This document shows positions 35,411 to 44,262 of a stretch of 64,000 bases of DNA, piece after piece. Both the position numbers and the translations under genes were made by a program. The DNA is taken from NCBI GenBank assembly GCA_964465945.1, contig CAYXMM010000004.1, positions 62,001 through 126,000 on the forward strand. Direction: 5' to 3'. The stretch comes from JAJRPT01 sp964465945 (GTDB taxonomy: Bacteria; Bacteroidota; Ignavibacteria; Kapaibacteriales; UBA2268). The notes below the pieces were generated by a model, which was not told the DNA's origin, made no database searches, and worked only from the letters and a program-made list of their open reading frames with translations. Each line of letters begins with the position of its first letter. The stretch's first letter is position 1.

Positions 35411-36349
35411 ATGACAAAAATATTAATTACTGGAGCTTTGGGTCAAATTGGGACAGCATTAACGAGTGCTTTAAATTCAAAATATGGTGAAGAAAATGTT
35501 GTTATTTCGGATATAAGAGATGAATATGAATCAAGTAATAAATATATTAAATTAAATATATTAGACAAATTAGAGTTAGAAAAAGCGATTGTTGAGAATA
35601 AAATAAGTGTAATATATCATTTAGCGGCGTTGCTTTCTGCAACGGGTGAGAAGAATCCGATTTTTTGTTGGGAAGTGAATATGAATGGAACTATGAATGT
35701 GCTTGACTTATCAGTTAAGCATAAATTAAACAGAGTATTTGTTCCTTCATCAATAGCGGTATGGGGAGAAGGAATAAACAAAGAATATACAGGTCAGGAC
35801 TCAATCTTAAAACCTACTACAATGTATGGTGTTACAAAAGTTGCTGGCGAACTTTTAGCTAACTATTATTTTGAAAAATATGGGTTGGACGTAAGGGGAA
35901 TTAGATATCCAGGGATAATATCATCAGAAACTTTACCTGGTGGTGGAACGACAGACTATGCCGTAGAGATATTTTATGAAGCAATTAAAAATAACAATTA
36001 TAATTGCTTTCTTTCTGAAAATACTAAATTACCAATGATGTATATGGAAGATTGTGTGAATGCAACTTTAAGTTTAATGGACGCTCCTGTCGAAAATCTC
36101 AATCATCATGCTGATTTTAATGTTGCAGCAATTAGTTTTACACCGAAAGAGTTAAGCGAAGAAATCAAAAAACATATTCCATCTTTTACAATAACATATA
36201 ACCCAGATTATAGACAAAAAATTGCTGATTCTTGGCCTCAAGTGATTGATGACTCATCTGCAAGAAGTGAATGGGGCTGGAAACATAAATATGACTTAGA
36301 AATGATGACGAAAACAATGATTGAAAACTTAAAAATTAAGTTGGTTTAA
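35411..36349 (+). CDS. L-threonine 3-dehydrogenase, SDR (epimerase-like) type
   Basis: This 312-residue extended SDR has the NAD-binding start KILITGALGQIGTAL, a conserved Ser in VPSSIAVWG, and the catalytic Tyr-Lys pair in TMYGVTKVAGELL. The segment RYPGIISSETLPGGGTTDYA is characteristic of bacterial and animal SDR-type threonine dehydrogenases (forming 2-amino-3-ketobutyrate) and separates them from UDP-galactose epimerases. DDSSARSEWGWKHKYDLEMM fits the C-terminus. No 2-amino-3-ketobutyrate ligase (kbl) is adjacent. panB follows after one base, so the two are co-transcribed. Confidence 0.85.
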   Translation: MTKILITGALGQIGTALTSALNSKYGEENVVISDIRDEYESSNKYIKLNILDKLELEKAIVENKISVIYHLAALLSATGEKNPIFCWEVNMNGTMNVLDLSVKHKLNRVFVPSSIAVWGEGINKEYTGQDSILKPTTMYGVTKVAGELLANYYFEKYGLDVRGIRYPGIISSETLPGGGTTDYAVEIFYEAIKNNNYNCFLSENTKLPMMYMEDCVNATLSLMDAPVENLNHHADFNVAAISFTPKELSEEIKKHIPSFTITYNPDYRQKIADSWPQVIDDSSARSEWGWKHKYDLEMMTKTMIENLKIKLV

Positions 36350-36350
36350 A

Positions 36351-37181
36351 ATGAGTTTAGCAAAATCAGATAAATTTATAGATTCAAGAGTTACTACGTT
36401 ACGTCTAAAAGAAATGAAGGATGCAGGAGTAAAAATCTCCTGTTTAACTGCTTATGACTATACTATTGCTAAGATAATTGATAGAGCTGGAATTGATGTA
36501 ATTTTAGTAGGCGATTCATTGGGTAATGTATTTCAAGGAAATGAAACAACTATTTCTGTAACTATCGAAGATATAATTTATCATACTAAAGCTGTTATTA
36601 AAGCAAGCGAGAGGTCTTTAATAGTTGCAGATATGCCGTTTATGTCATATCAAGTTTCTGTGAATGATGCTTTTAGAAATGCGGGTAAAATAATGAAAGA
36701 AACTAATTGTGAAGCAGTTAAATTAGAAGGTGCTGGATTAAATAATTTAGAGGCAATTTCACGAATGACAGAGGCGGGAATACCTGTAATGGGTCATTTA
36801 GGGCTAACACCACAAAAAATTAATAATTTTGGTTCTTACAGAACAAGAGGAACTGACCCTGAAGAAGCAAAAGCAATTAAAGAAGATGCTTTAAAGATTC
36901 AAGATGCTGGTGCTTTTGCTATTGTGTTAGAAAAAATACCAAAAGAACTTGGAAAAGAAATAACAGATTCTTTAGCAATTCCTACTATTGGGATTGGTGC
37001 TGGACCTCATTGTGATGGGCAGATATTAGTAAATACTGATATGCTTGGCTTAACAGTTGATTTTAATCCTCGTTTCGTTCGCAAATATGCTAATTTAAAT
37101 GAAATTATCAGCAATTCCGTTTCTAATTATATTACTGATATTAAAAACAAAGATTTCCCAAATGAAAGTGAATCTTATTAA
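36351..37181 (+). CDS. panB: 3-methyl-2-oxobutanoate hydroxymethyltransferase PanB
   Basis: PanB transfers a hydroxymethyl group from 5,10-methylene-THF to 2-ketoisovalerate, the first committed step of pantothenate/CoA synthesis. The 276-residue TIM-barrel protein carries SCLTAYDYTIAKIIDRAGID, the metal-binding VGDSLGNVFQGNETTISVTI, ADMPFMSYQVS, VKLEGAG, MGHLGLTPQ and IGIGAGPHCDGQILVN. Length and order are normal. It sits one base after threonine dehydrogenase and overlaps the following heme lipoprotein by 20 bases. panC and panD are not in the window. Confidence 0.96.
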   Translation: MSLAKSDKFIDSRVTTLRLKEMKDAGVKISCLTAYDYTIAKIIDRAGIDVILVGDSLGNVFQGNETTISVTIEDIIYHTKAVIKASERSLIVADMPFMSYQVSVNDAFRNAGKIMKETNCEAVKLEGAGLNNLEAISRMTEAGIPVMGHLGLTPQKINNFGSYRTRGTDPEEAKAIKEDALKIQDAGAFAIVLEKIPKELGKEITDSLAIPTIGIGAGPHCDGQILVNTDMLGLTVDFNPRFVRKYANLNEIISNSVSNYITDIKNKDFPNESESY

Positions 37182-37569
37182 AATATTATTGGTTTTTATT
37201 TTACTTACAATTTCTGTTGGGTTTATTGCTTGTAATAGTTCGACTGACCCAAACTATAAAGATTTGGACTTCCCTACTGAAGGGGAAGTTAGCTATAGAT
37301 ATGATGTTGAGCCGTTTTTACGAGTAAGATGTGCTTATGCTGGATGCCATTCAACTACTCATAAAGCAGGAGGAATGGATTTAACAAATTGGTTCTCATT
37401 AATGTCAACTCCTGGTTTTATAAATACTGATAAAGTTGAATCAAGTTTATTTCTTCAAGTTGTTAATGGAGATAATCCACATTTAATTAATTTAATGTTA
37501 ATTAAAGTTAGGCAAAACCAAATTGATGGAGTCAAAAGATGGTTAGAGCAAGGTGCATTGAATAACTAA
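37162..37569 (+). CDS. Heme lipoprotein with CX4CH motif
   Basis: This 135-residue lipoprotein (lipobox GFIAC, C24) has a Cys-x4-Cys-His motif, CAYAGCH (C57 to H63), one residue longer than the canonical CxxCH plus one. Motifs of the CATxGCH kind are widespread in FCB lipoproteins of this shape. I place the start at ATG 37162, because upstream codons in this frame lie within panB and would add an unnatural leader before the signal peptide MKVNLIKILLVFILLTISVG. The end KRWLEQGALNN mirrors the end of the heme lipoprotein at 4737-5147, so the two are paralogues. It overlaps panB by 20 bases and the convergent uvrB stop by 4. Confidence 0.72.
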   Translation: MKVNLIKILLVFILLTISVGFIACNSSTDPNYKDLDFPTEGEVSYRYDVEPFLRVRCAYAGCHSTTHKAGGMDLTNWFSLMSTPGFINTDKVESSLFLQVVNGDNPHLINLMLIKVRQNQIDGVKRWLEQGALNN

Positions 37570-39587
37570 CTCATTTTTTTTATTCTTTCAATTTCGTCTC
37601 TTATTTCGGCTGCTCTTTCAAACTCTAAGTCTTTTGCAGATTTTTTCATTTCTTCGTAAAGTTGATTAATCATATTTTCACGTTCTTCTAATGTTAAGTA
37701 TTTTGAAATATTTTCAGACACTTTTCTTTCTTTGTGCATTGAAATATCTTGCATTGTTAATCGATTTGCTTGAACATCTGCAACTGAAGTAGAACTTATT
37801 ATTTCTTCATAAGTTTTATAAACAGTTTTTGGATTTATATTATGTTCTAAGTTGTATTCAGTTTGAATTTTTCTTCTTCTCTCAGTCTCATCTATCAAAA
37901 CTTTCATAGATTTAGTAATTTTGTCAGCGTACAAAATAACAAGCCCTTTGTCATTTCTTGCAGTTCTACCAGCAGTTTGCAATAATGATTTTTCACTACG
38001 TAAGAATCCTTCTTTATCGGCATCTAAGATTGCGACAAGTGATACTTCTGGTAAGTCCAATCCCTCTCTGAGTAAATTTACTCCTACTATAACATCAAAG
38101 TTTCCTAATCTTAAATTTCTAATTATCTCTACTCTGTCTAAAGTTTCAACATCTGAGTGAATATATGCAACTGAAATGCCTAAATCTTTTAGATAATCAG
38201 TTAAATCTTCAGACATTCTTTTTGTTAGAGTTGTAACTAATACTCTTTCTTTAAGTTTAACTCTTAAATTAATTTCGTGAACTAAGTCATCAATTTGGTT
38301 TGAAACAGGTCGGACACTGATTTCAGGGTCGAGCAATCCTGTTGGTCGAATAATTTGTTCAACTACTACACCTTGGGCTTGTTCGAGTTCCCAATCGCCA
38401 GGGGTAGCACTAACATAGATAACTTGATTAATTTTATTTAAAAATTCTTCAAATTTTAGTGGTCTATTTTCAAGTGCTGATGGTAATCTAAATCCGTGTT
38501 CGACTAAATTAGTTTTTCTAATTCTATCACCTTCATACATTGCTCTTATTTGAGGAATTGTAATATGACTTTCATCAACTACAAGTATAAAATCATCGGG
38601 ATAGTAATTTATAATTGTGTTTGGAGTTTCGCCTGGTTCCCTTCCAGACAAGTGCATAGAATAATTTTCAATTCCAGAACAATAGCCAACTTCTTTCATC
38701 ATTTCTAAGTCAAAAAGAGTTCTTTGTTCTAAGCGTTGTGCTTCAACATATTTACCAACTGACCTAAAATATTCACATCTTTCAATCATCTCATCTTTAA
38801 TTTTGTGCATTGCATTTATAAGTTGATTTTCAGATGTAACGAATAATTTTGCTGGGTATATTGTAGTTGCCGTTTCATTAGCGATAACTTCACCTGTTCC
38901 TGGGTCAATAAATTTAATAGCATCTATTTCATCACCGAATAATTCAATTCTAATTCCTCTTTTCACTTCTGATGCTGGAACTAAATCTACAACGTCTCCC
39001 CTAACTCTGAATGATCCTCTACCTAATTCTTTATCGTTTCTATCAAAATATAAATCTGAAAGTTTGTATAATAGTTCTTTTCTTGTAATTTTTTTCCCAA
39101 CATAAATAGAGAACAAAGAATCTTTGAAGTCCTCTTTTGCGCCAATAGAATAAATAGAAGAAACGGAAGCAACTACAATAGCATCTCTATTTTCGTCAAC
39201 CAAAGCAGAAGTTGCTCTTAATCTCAATCTATCAATTTCATCATTAATAGACATATCTTTTTCTATATATGTGTCTGTTTTAGGAATATATGCTTCAGGT
39301 TGGTAATAATCGTAATATGATATGAAATATTCTACTTTATTTTCTGGAAAGAATGACTTAAACTCGCCATAAAGTTGTGCTGCAAGCGTTTTATTTGGTG
39401 AAAGAACAATAACAGGTCTTTGGACTTGCTGTATAACATTTGAAATTGTAAAAGTTTTACCAGACCCAGTAATTCCTAAAAGAACTTGGTGTTTATCTCC
39501 TCTATTAATTCCTTCTACTAATTCTTGAATTGCACGAGGTTGATCGCCTGATGGTTTATAATTTGAATGTAGGTTAAAATTATTCAT
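37566..39587 (-). CDS. uvrB: UvrB, excinuclease ABC subunit B
   Basis: UvrB verifies damage and recruits UvrC in nucleotide excision repair. The protein has Walker A GITGSGKT, the beta-hairpin region YYDYYQPEAYIPKTDTYIEK, the DEAD-box-like VVDESHITIPQIRAMYEGD, helicase motif V/VI (NLLREGLDLPEVSLVAI and QTAGRTARN) and the C-terminal UVR domain (DLEFERAAEIRDEI). Length (~673 residues) is normal. The frame is open to a TTG at 39593, but the ATG at 39587 (MNNFNLHSNYKPSGDQP) fits the family's N-terminus. A TAACTTTG box at 39598-39591 ends just 3 bases before it. Confidence 0.97.
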   Translation of the reverse strand: MNNFNLHSNYKPSGDQPRAIQELVEGINRGDKHQVLLGITGSGKTFTISNVIQQVQRPVIVLSPNKTLAAQLYGEFKSFFPENKVEYFISYYDYYQPEAYIPKTDTYIEKDMSINDEIDRLRLRATSALVDENRDAIVVASVSSIYSIGAKEDFKDSLFSIYVGKKITRKELLYKLSDLYFDRNDKELGRGSFRVRGDVVDLVPASEVKRGIRIELFGDEIDAIKFIDPGTGEVIANETATTIYPAKLFVTSENQLINAMHKIKDEMIERCEYFRSVGKYVEAQRLEQRTLFDLEMMKEVGYCSGIENYSMHLSGREPGETPNTIINYYPDDFILVVDESHITIPQIRAMYEGDRIRKTNLVEHGFRLPSALENRPLKFEEFLNKINQVIYVSATPGDWELEQAQGVVVEQIIRPTGLLDPEISVRPVSNQIDDLVHEINLRVKLKERVLVTTLTKRMSEDLTDYLKDLGISVAYIHSDVETLDRVEIIRNLRLGNFDVIVGVNLLREGLDLPEVSLVAILDADKEGFLRSEKSLLQTAGRTARNDKGLVILYADKITKSMKVLIDETERRRKIQTEYNLEHNINPKTVYKTYEEIISSTSVADVQANRLTMQDISMHKERKVSENISKYLTLEERENMINQLYEEMKKSAKDLEFERAAEIRDEIERIKKMS

Positions 39588-39590
39588 TTT

Positions 39591-39598
39591 CAAAGTTA
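39591..39598 (-). promoter_or_regulatory. uvrB: -7-like box ending 3 bases before the uvrB ATG
   Basis: On the minus strand TAACTTTG is followed by AAA and the ATG at 39587. It may drive a leaderless uvrB message. The -33 element is not evident. Confidence 0.35.
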
Positions 39599-39693
39599 AT
39601 TTATTTCAATAAAGTAAAGACGTAAGTTTTAATTAATAATTTAAAAATATTTTATTTTTTTAGATTTCAATTTTCCTTAGTTTAGAAAACTAA

Positions 39694-41304
39694 ATGAAAA
39701 AATTTAAAAATATATATAATTTCATAATTGGTGGAGTTCTACTTTCGCTTTCCTTTCCACCTTTTCCATTTTTTCCATTAGCTTTTATTTCATTTATATT
39801 TATTTTGAATGGAATAGAAAATGAACTGAAAATTGAAAAACAAAGATTTTTTATTAAATTTTATTTGACGTTTTTTATTTATCACATCTGTTCTAATTGG
39901 TGGATTTCAAGTTTTCAAGAGAATACTGACCCATTTTTAATGATGGCTGGGTTTTCTTTGGATATTTTTCATCCTATATTTTTTATGATACCAATGTATG
40001 CTTATTTAAAAATTAGAAAGGTTTTTAGTAAAAAAATATCTATACTAATATTTCCGATTCTATGGGTTGGTTGGGAATATTTTCATTCTATAGGTGAATT
40101 ATCATATCCTTGGTTAGCGGTTGGAAACACTCAAATTAATAATATATATTTAGTTCAAATTGCTGATGTTTGTGGAGTATGGGGAGTGAGTTTTGTTGTT
40201 TTGTTAGTTAATTCTCTATTATATTTAGGAATTGAAGATTATACTATTAATAAAAAATTAGTAAATAAATACTTGATTTCTTTAATTTCTGTTATAATCA
40301 TTTTAAATATTTATGGCTTTTTTAAGTTTAATGAATATGATGAAAGTCAATTTAAAAATTATGATAAGTTAACAATTTCTGTTATTCAACCGAATATTGA
40401 CCCTTGGTTAAAATGGGCTTCTGGTCCGATTGACCAAATATCTCAAAATATGAATATTCAAGATTCGTTGAGTTATATCAAAAAATCAGATTTAACAATA
40501 TGGCCCGAAACTTCTATTCTAAGAATTAATGAGAATTTTAATAAGTATAAAAATTTATCATTTATAGAAAATTGGAGTAAATTGAATGGTATTTCAATTT
40601 TATCAGGATATATATTTGATTATGTATATGCAAAAAATGAAGAAAGACAATCATCAGCAAGGTTTAATGAGGTGGATTCTGTTTGGGAGGAAAGTTTTAA
40701 TTCTGCAATAATGATAAATCCTGACGGGCAATTTAAAGATGTATATTATAAAGGGAAATTAACTCCATTTGCTGAGCGTATTCCCAATTTAGAATATTTT
40801 AGTTATTTGACTAAATTTTTAACTTGGAATGTTGGTGAAAGTTCTTGGGGATTAGGAAAGGATAAAATTAATTTAAAAATTATGAAGAATGGTAAAATAA
40901 CTGAGGTTGCTCCTATTATTTGTATTGAGTCAATTTATCCGAACTTTTGCCGAGAATTTACCTTAAATGGAGCAAATATCTTATCAATTATAACAAATGA
41001 TGCTTGGTATAATGGGACGCCAGGACCAATTCAACATTTTAATATTGCAAGAATGAGGGCAATTGAAAATAGAAGATTTATTGCAAGGTCTGCTAATTCA
41101 GGTATTTCTGGTTTTATTGCTCCTAATGGTGAAGTAATATCTAAAACCGAAAATATGGTAAAATGTGGTTTAACGAGTGAAATTCCTATATTAAAAGTTA
41201 AGTCATTATATGTAGAAAATGGCGATATTTTAGGTCAGCTGTTAATGTATTTAAGTTTAATGATAACAATTTATTGTATAATTAATAAAAGGTTTATAAG
41301 ATGA
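39694..41304 (+). CDS. lnt: Apolipoprotein N-acyltransferase Lnt
   Basis: Lnt adds the third acyl chain to lipoproteins at the inner membrane. The 536-residue protein has several N-terminal transmembrane helices (GVLLSLSFPPFPFFPLAFIS and onward) and a nitrilase-type periplasmic domain with the full catalytic triad: E272 (IWPETS), K353 (YYKGKLTPFAER) and C410 (PIICIESIYP). A final hydrophobic helix closes the chain. The many lipoproteins in this window would be substrates. The gene overlaps the DUF2059 start by 4 bases. Confidence 0.94.
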   Translation: MKKFKNIYNFIIGGVLLSLSFPPFPFFPLAFISFIFILNGIENELKIEKQRFFIKFYLTFFIYHICSNWWISSFQENTDPFLMMAGFSLDIFHPIFFMIPMYAYLKIRKVFSKKISILIFPILWVGWEYFHSIGELSYPWLAVGNTQINNIYLVQIADVCGVWGVSFVVLLVNSLLYLGIEDYTINKKLVNKYLISLISVIIILNIYGFFKFNEYDESQFKNYDKLTISVIQPNIDPWLKWASGPIDQISQNMNIQDSLSYIKKSDLTIWPETSILRINENFNKYKNLSFIENWSKLNGISILSGYIFDYVYAKNEERQSSARFNEVDSVWEESFNSAIMINPDGQFKDVYYKGKLTPFAERIPNLEYFSYLTKFLTWNVGESSWGLGKDKINLKIMKNGKITEVAPIICIESIYPNFCREFTLNGANILSIITNDAWYNGTPGPIQHFNIARMRAIENRRFIARSANSGISGFIAPNGEVISKTENMVKCGLTSEIPILKVKSLYVENGDILGQLLMYLSLMITIYCIINKRFIR

Positions 41305-41744
41305 GAAGTGTATTAATCACATTGGTATTAGTGGCTCTAATTCCAATAAATATATTTTGTCAGACTCCGGAATATGAGAAAAAAATTGAGGAGTTTTTGA
41401 TTGTAAGCGGAACTATGGAGACAGTTGAATCTTCAATATCATTTATAATTGATGATTACAAAAATGCAATCGCTGACGTTCCTGAAAGTTTTTGGGAAGA
41501 TATAGTAAAAAACAAAAAAGATGACTTTAAAAAGAATTTTGTTAAAAACTTAGTACCAGTATATTATAAGTATCTTAAAATTGAAGAAATAGATTATGTA
41601 ATTAAATTTTACAAGTCAGAAATTGGTAAAAAATATGCTGGGTTGACTAATACATTAATGGAAGAAGGAGCAAAGGCAGGGGAATCTTGGGGGCAATATA
41701 TTTCAGAACAAATTAGTTCGGAATTAGAAAAATCTGGATATTGA
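41301..41744 (+). CDS. DUF2059-type exported protein
   Basis: This 147-residue protein with a signal peptide (MRSVLITLVLVALIPINIFC) has the DUF2059 signature, a helical bundle ending in LKIEEIDYVIKFYKSEIGKK followed by EGAKAGESWG. The family is widespread and periplasmic, without a defined function. A 4-base overlap with lnt makes it part of that operon, and a bidirectional terminator follows immediately after its stop. Confidence 0.82.
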   Translation: MRSVLITLVLVALIPINIFCQTPEYEKKIEEFLIVSGTMETVESSISFIIDDYKNAIADVPESFWEDIVKNKKDDFKKNFVKNLVPVYYKYLKIEEIDYVIKFYKSEIGKKYAGLTNTLMEEGAKAGESWGQYISEQISSELEKSGY

Positions 41745-41770
41745 AAAAGAGGGCTTTGACCCTCTTTTTT
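41744..41770. terminator. Bidirectional intrinsic terminator
   Basis: AAAAAGAGGG (41744-41753) pairs perfectly with CCCTCTTTTT (41760-41769) around a 6-base loop. Reading plus it ends in T6, serving the lnt-DUF2059 unit. Reading minus it likewise ends in a T5 run, serving the TatD-fusion gene, whose stop is 2 bases away at 41772. Confidence 0.9.
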
Positions 41771-41771
41771 G

Positions 41772-42512
41772 TTAAAATTTAGGATTGAAAATAATCGAAA
41801 ATCGTGGCATTGAATATAAGTTCATTGTTTCTGCTTGTCTGATATCATCTTTTGCAACAAACACAGTTGTAATTACCTTATTAAACTCAGTATTAACTCT
41901 AAATTCTCCCATAACGGAAAGTAATCCATATTCTGAATTCCAAATATTTCCAATAACTCCTAATCCAAATGTAATGCCCATTTTTTGATTTATTTTTTTG
42001 TTAATATTATTTATAAAATAATTTACTCCACCTGTAAAAATAAAATTTATTTTATTGTTGGGGTTTGGAATGTAGTTTGCTGTTAATTCAAACATTTGAT
42101 GAATATTAGGTGGAATATTAGAGTTTGGGTCTAAACGTTTTGCGTCTTCTTGCACTTTTTTATTTGCTGCATAAACATAATTAAACCTAAAAAGCAGGTT
42201 ATCAAATAAACCATAAGATAGCTCTCCCCCATACCCTAAAAATCCTTCATAAGAAACGCTACGAGTTCCTTCTTTTAAAAATTGTGATTCAACAATAGTT
42301 GTAGTTCCAAACATTCCACCAATACCAAGCAACTTATCATAAGTGCTTTTTGGTTTTTCTACAACTTCGGATTCTTCATCAGTTTCATAATATACGTCAT
42401 CTTGTGAATAAGAGACATAGGAACTGATAAGAAATAAGATTAAAAAGGTGCATAATTTAAAAAGTTTATTTGCATTTTCAGAAGAATATTTTATAATTTC
42501 ATTGATTTTCAT
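41772..42512 (-). CDS. Proposed separate barrel product from an internal ATG of the TatD fusion
   Basis: The ATG at 42512 begins MKINEIIKYSSENANKLFK and runs into a hydrophobic core (FLILFLISSYVSYS) with a plausible cleavage site before QDD. This would be a signal peptide with a long n-region, followed by a mature ~210-residue barrel with an acidic start (DDVYYETDEESEVVEKP). No clear Shine-Dalgarno was found. Other ATGs near 42470-42500 are out of frame and stop quickly. This is offered as an alternative reading of the fused frame. Confidence 0.35.
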   Translation of the reverse strand: MKINEIIKYSSENANKLFKLCTFLILFLISSYVSYSQDDVYYETDEESEVVEKPKSTYDKLLGIGGMFGTTTIVESQFLKEGTRSVSYEGFLGYGGELSYGLFDNLLFRFNYVYAANKKVQEDAKRLDPNSNIPPNIHQMFELTANYIPNPNNKINFIFTGGVNYFINNINKKINQKMGITFGLGVIGNIWNSEYGLLSVMGEFRVNTEFNKVITTVFVAKDDIRQAETMNLYSMPRFSIIFNPKF

Positions 42513-43208
42513 TTCTTTAATCTCCGCAATTTTTTCAGCAACAAATTTTACAAAAGATGGTTCGTTTCTTTTTCCTCTCATTGGAACCGGTGCCATATAA
42601 GGCGAATCTGTTTCTATCATAAATCTATCATTTGGGATATATTTTATAACTTCGACCATATCTACTTTCTTAAACGTAATATTCCCTGTAAAAGATACAT
42701 TAAAACCTAAATCTAATGATTTTTTTAATGTTTCTAAATCAGAAGAAAAACAATGTAGCACACCTTTTAAATTACCATCTTGATTAGATTTAATTATATC
42801 TAAAACATCGTCATCTGCTTCTCTATTGTGAACTATTATTGGTAAATTTTTAATTTTTGCAATTTTAATTTGAGCATCAAACATTTCTTTTTGCTTTTTT
42901 TTTGGTGCAAAATCATAAAAATAATCAATTCCAATTTCACCAATGGCAACAACTTTTTTGTTTTCTGATAATTTATCTACTAGATCAAGTTCTAATTTAC
43001 CAATATCTTTAACATTATGTGGATGTACACCAATACCGCAATATAGTTGAGAGTACTTATTGACAAGTTGAAGTAAATTATCGAAATCTTTAGGTTCTAT
43101 TGCAGGAATTATAATTTTTTCTACACCATTGTCGATTGCTCTTCTAATTACATTATCAATATCGTCTTTGAAAATGTCAGTGTTTATATGTGCGTGTGTG
43201 TCAATCAT
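41772..43208 (-). CDS. TatD-family metal-dependent nuclease fused in frame to an outer-membrane barrel
   Basis: Residues 1-252 are a complete TatD hydrolase: MIDTHAHIN (HxH), GEIGIDYFYDFAPKKKQ, IIVHNREADDD, LHCFSSD and MIETDSPYMAP, ending at the usual place (SENANKLFKL). Instead of stopping, the frame continues into CTFLILFLISSYVSYSQ, a signal-peptide-like hydrophobic stretch. About 210 residues of barrel-type strands follow, ending in the aromatic strand PRFSIIFNPKF. A cytoplasmic nuclease covalently joined to an exported barrel makes little sense as one mature protein. Either an internal start (ATG 42512, TatD residue 233) makes the barrel separately, or a stop/start overlap was lost by mutation or sequence error. 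The gene overlaps ftsY by 8 bases. Confidence 0.85.
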   Translation of the reverse strand: MIDTHAHINTDIFKDDIDNVIRRAIDNGVEKIIIPAIEPKDFDNLLQLVNKYSQLYCGIGVHPHNVKDIGKLELDLVDKLSENKKVVAIGEIGIDYFYDFAPKKKQKEMFDAQIKIAKIKNLPIIVHNREADDDVLDIIKSNQDGNLKGVLHCFSSDLETLKKSLDLGFNVSFTGNITFKKVDMVEVIKYIPNDRFMIETDSPYMAPVPMRGKRNEPSFVKFVAEKIAEIKEMKINEIIKYSSENANKLFKLCTFLILFLISSYVSYSQDDVYYETDEESEVVEKPKSTYDKLLGIGGMFGTTTIVESQFLKEGTRSVSYEGFLGYGGELSYGLFDNLLFRFNYVYAANKKVQEDAKRLDPNSNIPPNIHQMFELTANYIPNPNNKINFIFTGGVNYFINNINKKINQKMGITFGLGVIGNIWNSEYGLLSVMGEFRVNTEFNKVITTVFVAKDDIRQAETMNLYSMPRFSIIFNPKF

Positions 43209-44262
43209 TTTGTTCGTCTATTTCAGTGTCATCACCAATTTCGGAACCAAAAAGAGCTTCAACAAATTTATCTGGCTCGAAAACTTGTAAGTCGTGCATT
43301 TGTTCACCAACTCCAATATATCGAACAGGAATATTAAGTTCATTTGCAATGGCGATTACAACGCCTCCTTTGGCTGTTCCATCTAATTTTGTTAAAATTA
43401 TACCTGTTAAAGGAGCAACTTTTTGAAATTCTTTTGCTTGTTGGATTGCATTTTGTCCGGTTGTGGCATCAAGTATTAAATAAACCTCGTCGGGTCCATT
43501 TTCTTTATTTTTCTTAATAATTCTTGACAATTTTTCTAATTCAGCCATTAGGTTAGATTTATTATGTAATCTTCCAGCTGTATCAATTAAAACAACATCT
43601 TTGTTCTCGTTTTTTGCAATTTTTAATGTGTCAAAAACAACAGCACCTGGATCTTTACCTAATTCAGATTGGACAATTTGAACACCTGCTCTTTCAGCCC
43701 AAATATTTAATTGTTCATTTGCTGCGGCTCTAAATGTATCTGCCGCTCCAACAATTACTGATTTACCTGATTCTTTATAATTAAAAGCTAGTTTTCCTAT
43801 TGTTGTAGTTTTACCTACTCCATTAACGCCAATTACAAAAATAATATGTGGTTTGTTGATTTCATCAATATTGTAATTTTTGTCAATTTCAATTTTTGTT
43901 GAATTGTTTAAAATTTTAAATATTTCAGATTTGAGAATACCATAAATTTCAATTGAATTTTCAATTTTATTTTCTTTTACTTGTTCTTTAAGTTTAGTAA
44001 TTAAAATTGAAGTTGTTTCAAAACCAATATCAGATGTAAGTAGAACTTCTTCAATCTCTTCTAAAAGTTTGTCATCAATTTTACGATTACCAAGCAAATT
44101 CAGAATAGAGTTTGAAAATGATTTTTTAGTTTTTTCGAGACCTGTTTTAAGTCGGTCAAATTTTAAAAACTCACTAGTTTTTTTGACTGACTCTGTTGTA
44201 ATTTCAACTGTTTTTTCAACAGTTTCGGAAATTTTCTTTTTAAATTTATCAAAGAATCCCAT
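43201..44262 (-). CDS. ftsY: Signal recognition particle receptor FtsY
   Basis: FtsY docks SRP-ribosome complexes at the inner membrane. The 353-residue protein has a short Lys/Thr-rich N-terminus instead of the long acidic A-domain of enterobacteria. The helical N domain follows (residues ~40-110), then the G domain with GVNGVGKT (145-152), AADTFRAAA, DTAGR (227-231) and TKLDGTAKGG (291-300). The C-terminus is IPVRYIGVGEQMHDLQVFEP followed by an acidic tail. It is preceded by pgsA (1-base overlap) and followed by the TatD fusion (8-base overlap). Confidence 0.96.
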   Translation of the reverse strand: MGFFDKFKKKISETVEKTVEITTESVKKTSEFLKFDRLKTGLEKTKKSFSNSILNLLGNRKIDDKLLEEIEEVLLTSDIGFETTSILITKLKEQVKENKIENSIEIYGILKSEIFKILNNSTKIEIDKNYNIDEINKPHIIFVIGVNGVGKTTTIGKLAFNYKESGKSVIVGAADTFRAAANEQLNIWAERAGVQIVQSELGKDPGAVVFDTLKIAKNENKDVVLIDTAGRLHNKSNLMAELEKLSRIIKKNKENGPDEVYLILDATTGQNAIQQAKEFQKVAPLTGIILTKLDGTAKGGVVIAIANELNIPVRYIGVGEQMHDLQVFEPDKFVEALFGSEIGDDTEIDEQND

